Notes under the pieces: generated by a model | The model's database searches: none | What the model saw: only the letters and a program-made list of their open reading frames with translations | What the model was told of the DNA's origin: nothing | In this document: positions 21,866-31,930 of the stretch, piece by piece | How the letters are laid out: every line of letters starts with the position of its first letter | Numbering within the stretch: the first letter of the stretch is position 1 | Translations under genes and position numbers: made by a program | Assembly: GCA_022606425.2 (NCBI GenBank) | Contig: JAHDVF020001237.1 | Location: forward strand, 951,001 to 1,015,000 | Source: Lepidostoma basale | Taxonomy: Eukaryota; Arthropoda; Insecta; Trichoptera; Lepidostomatidae | Direction of reading: 5' to 3' | DNA: 64,000 nucleotides

Positions 21866-22191
21866 AACATTATTGTTAATGAACAAGTCTCTCATACATT
21901 TCTTGTATGATGCCAGCGACATCTCTCGGTGGAAACGTGCAGCTGGTAGCTGAATGCTGAGCTTATTAATTATTCGTATGTGTGCAATTTTCCGATTGCA
22001 TACGGGAAAGCGATGTTTTATCGTTATTTGCTAGAGATGGCAGTGTACATTAATTGTGAATGATTTTTAATTAACTACGATAGACTAACTAATAAATTTG
22101 TGGTGTAATACGATGTCAATTTATTACTTATTGTTTTTTGAAGAAAATTTCATTTAATTTTTCCTTAAATGATATAAACATTACAGCCAAC

Positions 22192-22460
22192 AATTTCATA
22201 ATGATTTCCAGGAAACAACTCTTATCTCTAGGCTCTTCCCAATAATTATTTTTTCTTTAGTTTTGAAATATGTAAAATCGATTTATAAACTGAACATTTG
22301 TTTTCTTAGTAATAGTTTAATAATGAGCTTCCTCAAATAACTAATTTGATTTATATAATTGTATTTAGTATTCCTTAACGAGGTAAAAATTTCATAATGA
22401 GTTCCAGGATACACTTGCTATTTTCTGGACTCCCCCCAATAATTATCTTTTCCATTGTAT
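22192..22460. repeat. Partial direct duplication
   Basis: AATTTCATAATGATTTCCAGG at 22192 recurs as ATTTCATAATGAGTTCCAGG at about 22390. Both are followed by a CCCAATAATTAT string. The two units are about 195 bp apart and diverged. Confidence 0.55.
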
Positions 22461-22534
22461 AAAGCCACATCATTGTTAATTTACCATACTATGCTCCTTT
22501 CAATAGAGTATAAGAGTAACACGCCCAAGTAAAG

Positions 22535-22650
22535 CCACATTTGATAATGCCTTAGAAGGGCGAAACATGTCATAATATAATAAAACAATATAATAAAACT
22601 TCTAGAAAAACATAAGTTTTTCATTCGTATTAATTTAATTTATTACTCTT
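22535..22650 (+). repeat. H hairpin element, half copy
   Basis: It reads CATTTGATAATGCCTTAGAA, then GGGCGAAACATGTC (11-mer at 22561-22571), AATATAATAAAACTTCTAGA and the end TTCATTCGTATTAATTT. This is the right half of the family only. Confidence 0.8.
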
Positions 22651-22741
22651 ATAACCATTTGTTTCGTTGAATTTGCCAGATGTTAATTTATTTATTTCTA
22701 CAACTAAGCCGCGATAATATTGGTTAATATATAATAATAAT

Positions 22742-23165
22742 ATCTTCTTCTTCTTCTTCCTTATTGTAGACCTATGTGGCCTCTTCTCCAGAGTGTTGCT
22801 CCTCCTGTGAGGTAGATTCCCAGCTGTCCTTTTATCTTTTAGGAGGTCTTCCACGAGGACGAGTCCCACGAGGTTGATTATGCAATGCAATATAGGGGAG
22901 TCTGGTGGTGTCCATTCTTTGAACATGGCCGTACCAGTCCCTTTTTCGCTGTCTGCTCCATCTTGTAATATCCTCAACCTCACATATCTCTCTTATTCTG
23001 ATGTTACTCACGCGATCCCTCAGTGTCTTGCCTGCTATCGTCCTCAGTGTCTTAATTTCGGAAGTCCTCAAAACTTGTTTGGTCCTTACTGTGTCTGATC
23101 TTGCTTCGACGCCATATGTTATTATTAGTCTTAACGCGTGCTTTATAGATTCGCATCATTCATCA
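22742..23165 (-). mobile_element. LINE family B 3' fragment
   Basis: The minus-strand frame encodes EIKTLRTIAGKTLRDRVSNI, RIREICEVEDITRWSRQRKR, WYGHVQRMDTTRLPYIALHN and RGTRPRGRPPKR. It then shifts frame near the end and finishes in a tail of GAA triplets (plus CTTCTTCTTCTTCC at 22744). A piece upstream (to 23165) encodes the IIT-GVEAR segment. Confidence 0.85.
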
Positions 23166-23984
23166 TCAGATTCTCATATAATAATATATTAATAATTAAT
23201 AATATTGACTAGTAGCAACCCGTGAAATATTCACTGAAGTAAAGATTTTTTACCCTTTATAAACTTTGTTTACTATATGGTACAATCGTAATCAGTAATT
23301 AGTTTTAACTCTTAAGGTAATTTTTTTACGTTAAAAATGTCATAATTAACAATTCCAAATCGCTCTTCTTTTCAGAACAAAATTCCAAATATTACAGAAA
23401 TGTTCACGGGGCATGCGCATCGTCTGCATTTTGAATTACTTTCGGAGGGAGTCGAAGTATTTCTCGCTCGCTCTCTTGTATTCAAAATATTTTCGTACTC
23501 TTTCTTGATGAAATCAGGGTTATGGCTATTTGTATAATGATGATATTGATTGACAGTTTTAATTGTACCATATTTTAAGTAAATGACACATTTTGCCATT
23601 TGCACAAGTCATCTTATGAATATTAGATATGTTTATGTATTCTGCTATTTAATTATTATTGTGACTAGTTTTGCCAATATATTTAAAATTAGATTTTATC
23701 GATCAAATAACCTAAGATGACATTTTATACTACCACCTTGTGAATTTCATTAAAATGCTAGATATATAGAAAATAACGAATTATTGTGAAATATCTATTA
23801 CAGTTAGTCACTGAATAAGGTGTGGAAACATGCTCTTGTGAGAAACGACTCTAATCATACATAAAATATAAGGTCAAAATTGAACTTTTGAATGTCGTTT
23901 GCCTAATTTTGTATTTTTTATTTTACCAATGGAAAATAAATTTTATAACTTTACAAAATCCAACATTTAATTTAGTTAACAAAC
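23166..23984. other. Intergenic, nothing recognised
   Basis: AT-rich. The 77-codon minus frame at 23372-23605 has no recognisable pattern. Confidence 0.45.
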
Positions 23985-24112
23985 TAACTAACTAACCATC
24001 ATGCCGTCTCCCCGAAGGGTTGGCAGAAAGAATGGACTGCCATACTTTTCTTTCCTGAAATATTTCTCTCGCTTCCTCAACATTCATACATCGTGTCATG
24101 CACGCGCGTCGA
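23985..24112 (-). mobile_element. LINE family A 3' fragment
   Basis: The plus bases AACTAACTAACTAACCATCA begin the (TTAG)n tail. The complement of the RNRRACMT...CMNVEEA...AYPF-E segment follows, to 24112. Very short. Confidence 0.85.
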
Positions 24113-24159
24113 TGATTAATTTAGTTTTTTATTGATAAATTATTTACATTCATTTGAAT

Positions 24160-24300
24160 TTATGAAATCTCCTCAGGACGTAGTCCACATGGAAAACCAT
24201 ACAAGAGATGGAAGGACAGTTGAACCTTATCATCTCAGGAGACATAATTTTTGTGTCACAGATCGTCAGTTTTATGAAAAGAAGATACAAAATCAGAGTA
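24160..24300 (+). mobile_element. LINE family B-like tail fragment
   Basis: A diverged end resembling GRPYKRWKDS (bases GGAAAACCATACAAGAGATG) and ending at AAAAGAAGATAC. Old and short. Confidence 0.4.
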
Positions 24301-24341
24301 AATAATAATAATAAAAAACAGTTTGTTATTATTAATTAATT

Positions 24342-24470
24342 ATGATCATACAACTGTTGAAGAGTTTTAGCATCCTTGATGATTTTCTTCCAAGCTCTTC
24401 GATCCTGCGCTTTTTGCTCCCAGCATAGCAGCTCGATTCGCCCAACCTAGAGTCAAATTAACCAGAACAT
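24342..24470 (-). mobile_element. LINE family C 3' fragment, tail side
   Basis: It matches the plus-oriented copy at 27868-28215 in reverse (CCTTGATGATTTTCTTCCAA, TCTTCGATCCTGCGC). It ends at the insertion point 24470 and resumes at 25224. Confidence 0.8.
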
Positions 24471-25223
24471 ATATTTTTGTTTAATTAATATGATAATCAT
24501 AATTAATATGAATGAAAACGGCAGTTTTCTAGAAGTTTTATTATATTTTATGTGAATGACATGTTTCGCCCTTCTAAGGCTAACATTTGATAATGCATTA
24601 TAGGGCGAAACATGTCATTCCCATAAAATATAATAAATAAAAAAAACTAACTAACTAACCATCACGCCGTCTCTCCGAAGGGGTAGGCAGAAAGAATGGA
24701 CTGCCACACCTTTCTTTCCTGACATATTTTTCTCGCTTCCTCAACATTCATACATCGTGTCATGCACGCGCGTCGATTTCTCTGACTCCTCACATGGCCG
24801 ACATTCAATATTTGATTTATTTGATCGTGCCACGTTTTCCTTAGTCTTCCTCTATTTCTGGTACCATTTACATCATTAACATATAATTTTTTTACCATTC
24901 TTTCTTCATTCATTCTTTCCATATGTCCAAAACATCTTAATGATCCTTTCATTATTTTGTTCATGACACCATCATTCGCACCGCATTCACTTCTTATATT
25001 TTCATTCGACACTCTATCATACACAGAATATCCACACATTCGTCTAAGAGATCTCATTTCTACTGCATTTATTCTACTTTCATCCTTCCTTTGCCAGTTC
25101 CATGCTTCGCTTCCATACATAAGGGTCGGTAGAAGAACACCATTGTACACTGCCATTCTAGCTTTTTTGAATAGGTTTTTGTTTGCGATGACAACTTTAA
25201 GTAAATATAATAAAACTTCTAGA
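24471..25223. mobile_element. H hairpin element inserted in LINE C, itself carrying a LINE A
   Basis: AAATTAACCAGAACAT flanks the unit on both sides (24455-24470 and 25224-25239). The equivalent place in the other LINE C copies has this string once, so it is a target duplication of 13-16 bp. The H part is 24471-24637 plus 25215-25223. It holds the 11-mer in both orientations (24558-24568 and 24606-24616). A duplication this long is usual for target-primed reverse transcription and not for a cut-and-paste MITE. Confidence 0.8.
24638..25202 (-). mobile_element. LINE family A copy nested in the H element
   Basis: The longest open frame of family A here (164 residues): MAVYNGVLLPTLMYGSEAWN, RINAVEMRSLRRMCGYSVYD, SLRCFGHMERMNEERMVKKL, then RKTWHDQINQILNVGHVRSQ and the end AYPFGETA. 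AAATATAATAAA flanks both sides (24626-24637 and 25203-25214), a 12-bp duplication of H sequence. It has a (TTAG)n tail. No polymerase core is present, so the copy is 5'-truncated. Confidence 0.92.
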
Positions 25224-25285
25224 AAATTAACCAGAACATTATTCGTTAGGTGCTGTCTAGGCCTTTCTAGAGGTTTTACTCATGT
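25224..25285 (-). mobile_element. LINE family C 3' fragment, inner side
   Basis: A continuation of the copy split at 24470. ATTCGTTAGGTGCTGTCTAG and CCTTTCTAGAGG match RPLGRPRQ-L-DN-L of the other copies. Confidence 0.75.
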
Positions 25286-25399
25286 ATTGCAATATGTAAT
25301 AATAAAAGTATAACAATACAGGATCAGTAAAATATAAAGCCATTTTCCCTTTCGCATTATAATTGTATTAGTTCTTATTTACAGTTTAAGTAAAACTAA

Positions 25400-25665
25400 T
25401 GAAAACGTTTTATTTTATAGAAATGATCATTTTATTATGCCTTTGCAAGGCGAAATATGTCATTCCCATAAAATAAAATAAACTTCTAGAAAACCGACGT
25501 TTTGTTTAATTATAATATGAATGTTCCGCTTTGCTAAGGCATTATCAAATGAACATTTGATTATTCCTTTGTAAGGTGAAATATTGTCATTCCCAAAAAA
25601 TAAAATAAATATTCTAGAAAACATGCTTTCATTCGTATTAATTACGTATAAGTTCTATTAAACTT
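25400..25665 (+). repeat. H element, two units in tandem
   Basis: Two successive units each carry TGCCTTTGCAAGGCGAAATA-like or TTCCTTTGTAAGGTGAAATA sequence, then TGTCATTCCC, AAAATAAAATAAA and CTAGAAAAC, ending TTCATTCGTATTAATTACG. The 11-mer is mutated in both. Between them lies an inverted piece, GCTTTGCTAAGGCATTATC. Confidence 0.75.
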
Positions 25666-25744
25666 AATAAATAAATACAATTAGTAACAAAACATATTTT
25701 TTTAAAGTAATGTTAATGATGTGATTTTGTTTCTTATAAACTAC

Positions 25745-26345
25745 CTAACTAACTAACCATCACGCCGTGTCTCTCCGAAGGGGTAGGCAGAAATAATGGT
25801 TTGCCACACTTTTCTTTGCTGACATATTTCTCTCGCTTCCTCAACATTCATACATAGTGTCATGCACGCACGTCGATTTCTTTGACTCCTCACGTGGAGT
25901 TCCATTTACATCATTATCATGTACTTTTTTTACCATTATTGCTTCATTCATTCTTTCCATGTGTCCAAACCATCTTAATGATCCTATCATTATTTTGTAT
26001 ATACGTAACACCATCATTCGCACCGCATTCACTTCTTATATTTTCATTCGACACTCTATCATACACAGAGTATCCACACATTCGTCTAAGAGATCTCATT
26101 TCTACTGCATTTATTCTACTTTCATCCTTCTTTTGCCAGTTCCATGCTTCGCTTCCATACATAAGGGTCGGTACAAGAACACCATTGTGCACTGCCATTT
26201 GAGCTTGGATAGGTTTTTGTTTGCGATGACAACTTTAAGTGTACCATTCACTTTTTTTGCCTGCCCAACCCTTCTTTCAATATCCCTCTAGACTCGCCTA
26301 TCTTTTGTAAACATACTACCCAAATACACGAACTCGTAAATTTTC
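25745..26345 (-). mobile_element. LINE family A copy, degraded
   Basis: Minus-strand frames give MAVHNGVLVPTLMYGSEAWN, WQKKDESRINAVEMRSLRRM, VSNENIRSECGANDGV, then a shift and WFGHMERMNEAIMVKKVH. Further inside, VVIANKNLS and RRVG-AKKVN extend the homology to about 26345. Indels break the ORF. Confidence 0.88.
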
Positions 26346-27049
26346 ACTATTCACGCTAATGTTGTTTTCAAAAATATTGTTTCTTTTAAATTCATATAAA
26401 ATAAATATTTCTTTGTTTATAAACTTGCAACATCGTTTGACTGTAATAAACAAACAAAAAAGTGTATTGTATGTATAATATAAAAACTAATTTGATTCGC
26501 ATGAGTCATATGCACATTATTAAACGTTACTGTTTTTTTATGTGAACTCATTCACTCCGGTTTACTTAATGTATTGGTACCATCGACCTACGTGGATCAG
26601 TGTGACTGCTCGCGAGTTGCGGGCTGATCGATAGAATACGTATAGCAGTTGTTTTATTAACGATGGAGTAACCCGGATCTTTAGTCATAAATACTTTTTT
26701 TTAAATGACCCGCAAACTACAAGATGCTCAAGTCATTTTGCACGTAATTTGCCTCCCCACACACATAGATACATAAATTTATAATCATATTTCATTAACG
26801 ATTGTGAAATTACTTACACTTTCCTAAATTAATGTTGGTATATCAGTAAATATACAAACAGTTAAATTTGTGTCTTAAATAAACATAGATATATGCCATA
26901 AATAATTCTAAAAATAGTCGCTGACACCTACCAGCAAGCCACAAGTCATAATTTCGCCAGTAACCAATATAAATGATTAAAAAAAATCTTTAGAGATTTT
27001 TTTTCCTGTACCTTTATTAAAATTTAAATTATTTATTTTCCTGATACTT
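26346..27049. other. Intergenic, nothing recognised
   Basis: AT-rich; no supported feature. Confidence 0.45.
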
Positions 27050-27125
27050 ACTTAGACAGCCGTTGTCGTCCTCTGCTGGACATAGGCCTTCCCCATACTT
27101 CCCGATTGCTCTCCCCATCGGCATC
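27050..27125 (-). mobile_element. LINE family F end fragment
   Basis: The plus bases CCGTTGTCGTCCTCTGCTGG then ACATAGGCCTTCCCCATACT match the AYVQQ-type end of family F in reverse. Only about 75 bp. Confidence 0.55.
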
Positions 27126-27867
27126 ACAAGAGGCAGGTTAGTTCTGCATGTTGATAGATAAAACAGTATATTCTGTCGAAGATAACCATTCGGAACGTAA
27201 TGATGCAAACATTCGAAGATGGCGGATATCTCAAAGAATTAAAATGAAATGGTTATGTGTGAACCCATCCCTTCTTATTACCAAACTATCTTGGTTATAC
27301 ATTTACTATCTTGGTTCGAAAAAAAATGCTACTTCGTTTTTGATAAAGATTTCCTATTTGCAATATTAATAACAATTTAAATAGGTTTTCAGATTAAATA
27401 AGCAGCGAATACTATACTCTAGCCATATTATGAATAAATATATAACATCGCGTTTACAATTTATATATAGTTAGTAAACATATATGTATATAAAACTAAG
27501 GCGAGGTAATAACTCAACTAGAAATCAATAGCAGAAATAATGAAATACAATTATGATTGTTAATTTTATGGTTTAATTTCATAGTCGATATGAAGTTGGC
27601 AGCGTAACCAGATAACCCAAAGAAATTCAAATATGATTCGTTTAAAGTTTTAATTACGTATATTAATGCATTTAATTTAGTATAAAATTTACAAATATCA
27701 TGTACAGTCTTGATGCTAATAATTATTTCATCATCGAGTTACACGCAAAAATTTGTTTTAAACTTTTAAATTGATTTAATTAGGTCCTAGAATGAATAAC
27801 GTGATTTATTATTATATACGAGTATTATTGTAAATACATTTGTAGAAGAAACCAGCGTATTTTAAAT
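27126..27867. other. Intergenic, nothing recognised
   Basis: AT-rich. The 73-codon plus frame at 27148 has no protein pattern. Confidence 0.45.
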
Positions 27868-28215
27868 ATTTTTGATCATGTTGTTAGGGTCCCAAGAGAT
27901 CTGTACGATGACCCAGCGGTCCCTTATAACGAACACCGTGAGAGCCGGTCGCCTAGCATGGATTGGGCACGTATGCCGAGCCGAAGAGACCAGAGCAATC
28001 CAGATCCTGTACGCGTCTAGACCGACTGGAGTAAGACCTCTAGGAAGGCCCAGACAGCTCCTAATGGACAATGTTCTGGCTGACCTGGCTAGGTTGGGCG
28101 AATCGGACTGCCAGGAGCAAAAGGCACAGGATCGAGGAACTTAGCGAAAATCATCAAGGAGGCTAAAACTCTTCGAGATTTGTATGGCCATAGGAAGTAA
28201 GCAAGTAAGTAAGTT
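27868..28215 (+). mobile_element. LINE family C 3' fragment with (AAGT)n tail
   Basis: An open frame: LGSQEICTMTQRSLITNTVR, AGRLAWIGHVCRAEETRAIQ, ASRPTGVRPLGRPRQLLMDN, then ADLARLGESDCQEQKAQDRG, with remnants of R-ARTLQG. The tail is AAGTAAGCAAGTAAGTAAGT (28196-28215). It is the best copy of this family in the window. Confidence 0.88.
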
Positions 28216-28220
28216 GTTAG

Positions 28221-28386
28221 GGTACGGCCACACCGAAGTGCCAGAGTAGTAGTCAAAATGAACACCCGGCGAACCAATGTATGGCGCACTATGGGACCGG
28301 CCACACTATATGTTCTGCGCCACAGGGCGTGATCACAAGCGAACTGTGTCTTGACTCCTACCCAGGCACTCCGGTGTGGCCGTACC
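28221..28386. mobile_element. Small MITE with GGTACGGCCACACCG ends
   Basis: Terminal repeats GGTACGGCCACACCG and CGGTGTGGCCGTACC enclose 166 bp that is GC-richer than the surroundings. It sits directly after the LINE C tail. The target duplication is unclear. A 126-codon frame across it on the minus strand is a by-product. Confidence 0.8.
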
Positions 28387-28504
28387 TTTACTGAACACCA
28401 AATATTAGAATTTTTTACAAATACAATTATACATACTATAAACCACTTTATTTGAGTAAGTAGTGCCAACCGGTTTCATTCTGTAGCGAACTTCCACAGG
28501 GCTA

Positions 28505-28595
28505 TACATAACTTACTTACTTCCTATGGCCATAGAACTATTGAAGAGTTTTAGCCTACTTGATGATTTTCCGCCAAGCTCCTCGATCCAAATAT
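28505..28595 (-). mobile_element. LINE family C tail fragment
   Basis: The plus bases ACTTACTTACTTCCTATGGC (tail) and AGTTTTAGCCTACTTGATGA, then CAAGCTCCTCGATCC, are the last 90 bp of family C in reverse. Confidence 0.85.
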
Positions 28596-28599
28596 ACAC

Positions 28600-29460
28600 A
28601 AATATGTATACATATACCTCAGGGCTATACACAAACTAAACTTAAATTAAATAGAGAGATACAAAGTGGAGTGGGAGAGGGGGGCGGGGGGGGGGTGTAT
28701 AAATTAGAAAGAGAACGGTATATATAATTAAACTACTTACATAATATGTGCCCTAAAGGAAGGTTAGGGGATAAACTTATGAATAATTACAGGCACATAA
28801 TATTTGAGTAGAAAATCTGATACATCAAAAAAAGTGTTTTTAAAGTAAAGTTTAATGAACTACGTCAGTACTTTTTTGTGTATGTATGTAGATTTATAGA
28901 ATTTCCGTAACTCGCGATAATAATAAAATAAAGTTGGCAAAGATGTAAAAATAGTTAGAATACTGAATATACGAGTATATCAATACCATTATGGTTTATA
29001 GGTACGTGCAATTTGTAATGGTTTTCATTTCATCCAGTTTATTCGCCAGCCCAACGAGTGCTGTAGAAGTAATATCAGTTACCTAGTATAATATAATATA
29101 TTTTATACGCGTGTACCTTGGGTGTCTAAAGTTTGTCTGCGCGTATTCGTGCTTAAAATACAGCATGTGAGATTGACACTCTTTTCTTCTCTACCTCCAC
29201 GTAGTTTTAATGTTTGTTTCTCAGTACAATTGCAAGACCAAAGGTAGTATTGACGAAGAGTAAGGGGTTCAACTACAGAAAATGTAGAGTAAAACAAGTC
29301 GGGTTCATGTTGGTAAAAATTAGGAACAAGAATACAAGTATAGACCAACACATACCACGGTTTTGCCATGTTCCGTGACTCAGATGGTTTTGTTATTTAT
29401 CGCCCAACGAATGATATGAATTAGTTAAAAATATAATATATTACTCAATTCCCTTTCGTG
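28600..29460. other. Intergenic with a poly-G tract
   Basis: AT-rich. A G-rich run with one C lies at 28675-28700. The 88-codon minus frame at 29103-29369 is not recognisable. Confidence 0.45.
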
Positions 29461-29518
29461 AAAGTACGTTCAGAAGGAAAAAAACTCTTGACTTTGGAGA
29501 GTATCTTGTATTCCTAAA

Positions 29519-29858
29519 GTCGAACCATCTCTCATGTATTCCTGGTATTATATAATATATTTTACCTGTTTTCTTAATCAATAATTGATGATTGTAATAT
29601 CCTTTGAGGAGAAAAATTGATATGATTTCATTTGATAAAATTAACAAATAAGGAAATAACTAAATAAAATGCAAAATAAAACCCTTATGTCGAATCATCC
29701 CTCATGCGTTCCTGGTATTATATATTATTTTTTACCTGTTCTGAATAGATGCATTAAACTATAATTGTTTTATGTAATATATTTTGAGATGATAAACTGA
29801 TTTGATTTCATTTGATTAAATGAGCAAATAAGGAAATAACTAAATAAAATGCAACCAT
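29519..29858 (+). repeat. Two-unit tandem duplication of 170 bp
   Basis: Unit 1 (29519-29688) starts GTCGAACCATCTCTCATG and ends AAATAACTAAATAAAATGCA. Unit 2 (29689-29858) starts GTCGAATCATCCCTCATGCG and ends the same way. A single related copy lies at 50740-50910. Confidence 0.85.
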
Positions 29859-29969
29859 AATAGTTTTTTTTTTTAACTCGGAAGCTTTACTTAAAACCTG
29901 TTTGAATTGGGACGTGATTTCATGGAGATCAGACTTAATGGTTCAACTTGGTGCTGTCAATTATTTGGT

Positions 29970-30255
29970 GCTTTTCCAGTTTTCATCAAAAGAAATTATT
30001 TTGTGGGTTGATAGTATTATTAGTATTTGGTTTCACCGCGCATTTTTGACGTGGGGGTAATTTTGTTAGTTCTTCCTGCGGTGAGTGGTGTCGCGCGGCC
30101 CATAACGGTCGGGCTGGGATCTCTTTCGCGGTCGGTCGGGCAAACGTTTCTTGCATAAGTAAAGAGGAAGGCGAGACGAGGACCGGGGACCGCAGCCGCC
30201 GCTGCACAACTGTTACGAGATTATTTTTATAACATTTAATTCGCACATCCCAATC
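29970..30255 (-). other. GC-rich patch, possible LTR-element leader or unknown exon
   Basis: The minus strand reads TTTTGGTGCCACTGATTGGG, then a GC-rich frame of 86 codons (SPVLVSPSSLLMQETFARPT and so on). The TGGTGCCA-type start is reminiscent of a primer-binding site next to an LTR, but I cannot find the LTR or a gag motif. A donor-like GTGAGT also occurs on the plus strand (30079). Unresolved. Confidence 0.25.
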
Positions 30256-30799
30256 AGTGGCACCAAAATAAAAATAAAATTATCAGATATGGAATCCATA
30301 AAGAGCTGACAACTCGCACTGTCATATTTGAGAAAGTTTGATACGGAGGAGGGGAGGAGAATTAAAGTTATTTGAAAAACAACAATCGAACGCTTTTACT
30401 TTTCATCTTAGAGAGAAATTAGTTTCATTTGTCAGTACTTACATTCCGTTTAATTGATTTTCTTCCGCACGAAGTTGTTGATTTATAATAATAGTATTTA
30501 TCTGTCCACTTACCACTCAATTCGAATAATTAGCTCAAATGTGCTGAGATCACCTTTCGCCAGGTTTCTTTGGTGATAAAAATAGATATGTTAAATGCTT
30601 AATACACACATATACAGTACACTCGCTCCCACACAGGCGGCCATTGTGCGGTCAAATAACCCCCGACACTGCAATATATTAAGTAAATATATTTTGAATT
30701 GTGCAAATATTCGAAAAATAAGATCTGACGATGCATCACGTGAATATTCCGTTAGAGTCCATCTTATTGAATCAAATATAAGTGAATAATATTGATCTT

Positions 30800-31455
30800 C
30801 GTGATAGACAATAACTGTGCTAACTCTTTTTGCAACTGCATGTCAATGTATGACCTTCTCCAAAACCCAAAAAAGTAAACTGGTTGTAGAGAATCAACCC
30901 ATAGAACAGGTCCGAACCCTCAGATATCTAGGCAAAGACCTGGTTGGAGGAGCTGATCTGCGAGAAGAAATACAAGCCCAAGTCAACAAGACAGCTGCAA
31001 TCTCTGGTGCTCTAAAATCAACAATATGGAAAAACAAAGATATGGTCATTAAGAATGAGATGATAATCTATAAAGCGTATATAAGATCAATAATAACATA
31101 TGGCGTTGAAGCAAGGGCAGACACAGTCAGGACCAAATAAGTTTTGAGGATTACCGAGATTAAACACTAGACTGATAGCAGGCAAGACAATGACAGATCG
31201 CGTGAGGAACACCAGAATAAAAAAGATATGTGAGGCTGAGGATATTATATGATGGAGAAGGCAGAGAAGGACGTCATGTCCAAAGAATGGACAATACCAG
31301 GCTCCCTTATATTGTATTACATATTCAGTCTCATGGGACTCGTCCTCGTAGAAGACCTCCTGAAAGATGGAAGGATAGCTGGGAATCCACCTCACAAGAG
31401 GAGCAACTCTCTGGAGAACAGACCACATAGGTCTACAGCGAGGAAGAAGAAGAAA
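30800..31455 (+). mobile_element. LINE family B 3' fragment, longer copy
   Basis: It encodes MTFSKTQKSKLVVENQPIEQ, VRTLRYLGKDLVGGADLREE, ISGALKSTIWKNKDMVIKNE, then IITYGVEARADTVRT and a frame break before RDRVRNTRIKKICEAEDII. It ends in AGGAAGAAGAAGAAAA. This is the region after the reverse-transcriptase core. It is 5'-truncated, with stops and shifts. Confidence 0.85.
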
Positions 31456-31552
31456 ATGTCAATAGTATATAATAGGTGTCTGAGAAGGTACGCAATGTTA
31501 TTAACGAATCTGTAGTTTCTAAAAGCACGTGCACATATAATAAATAGATCTT

Positions 31553-31930
31553 CTTCTTCTCTTCTTCTTTTTAATGTAGGTCTTATGACCTCTTGCGAAG
31601 TTCATTCTCAGCTATCGGTCTTTTTTTTTGGTGGTCTGCCCGGGAATGGTCTACCTTAGAAGTCTAAATGAATCAATTTATCTCACATGTGCATAACAAT
31701 TTCTTCTCAGTAGGCCCTCCGCCTTAGGATATCTTCAACCTCGCATATTTTCCTTATTATTGCATTTCTTATTTGGTCACATAGTATCTTGCCAGATATG
31801 GTTCTGAGTGTCTTTAGTTCTCACACTCTAAGCGTGTTTTTGTAATTGCGGTGTCCATCCTACATTCTATAGCATAGGTATGTCATGATGGATTGCACAC
31901 AAGTTTAAAAAAGCTTTACTTTACAGCTTT
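31553..31930 (-). mobile_element. LINE family B-like tail, diverged
   Basis: The plus bases CTTCTTCTTCTCTTCTTC (tail), GTGGTCTGCCCGGGAATGGT and CAACCTCGCATATTTTCCTT match the B layout in reverse with many differences. It lies head to head with the B copy that ends at 31455. Confidence 0.6.

Noticed and set aside
24471..25223. Calling H an ordinary cut-and-paste MITE
   Set aside because: The 16-bp duplication around this copy does not fit the fixed short duplications of common MITE superfamilies.
25857..26291. 144-residue and 106-residue plus-strand ORFs
   Set aside because: Antisense of the LINE A copy 25745-26345.
28089..28469. 126-residue minus-strand ORF
   Set aside because: It spans a LINE C end and the MITE 28221-28386; chance frame.
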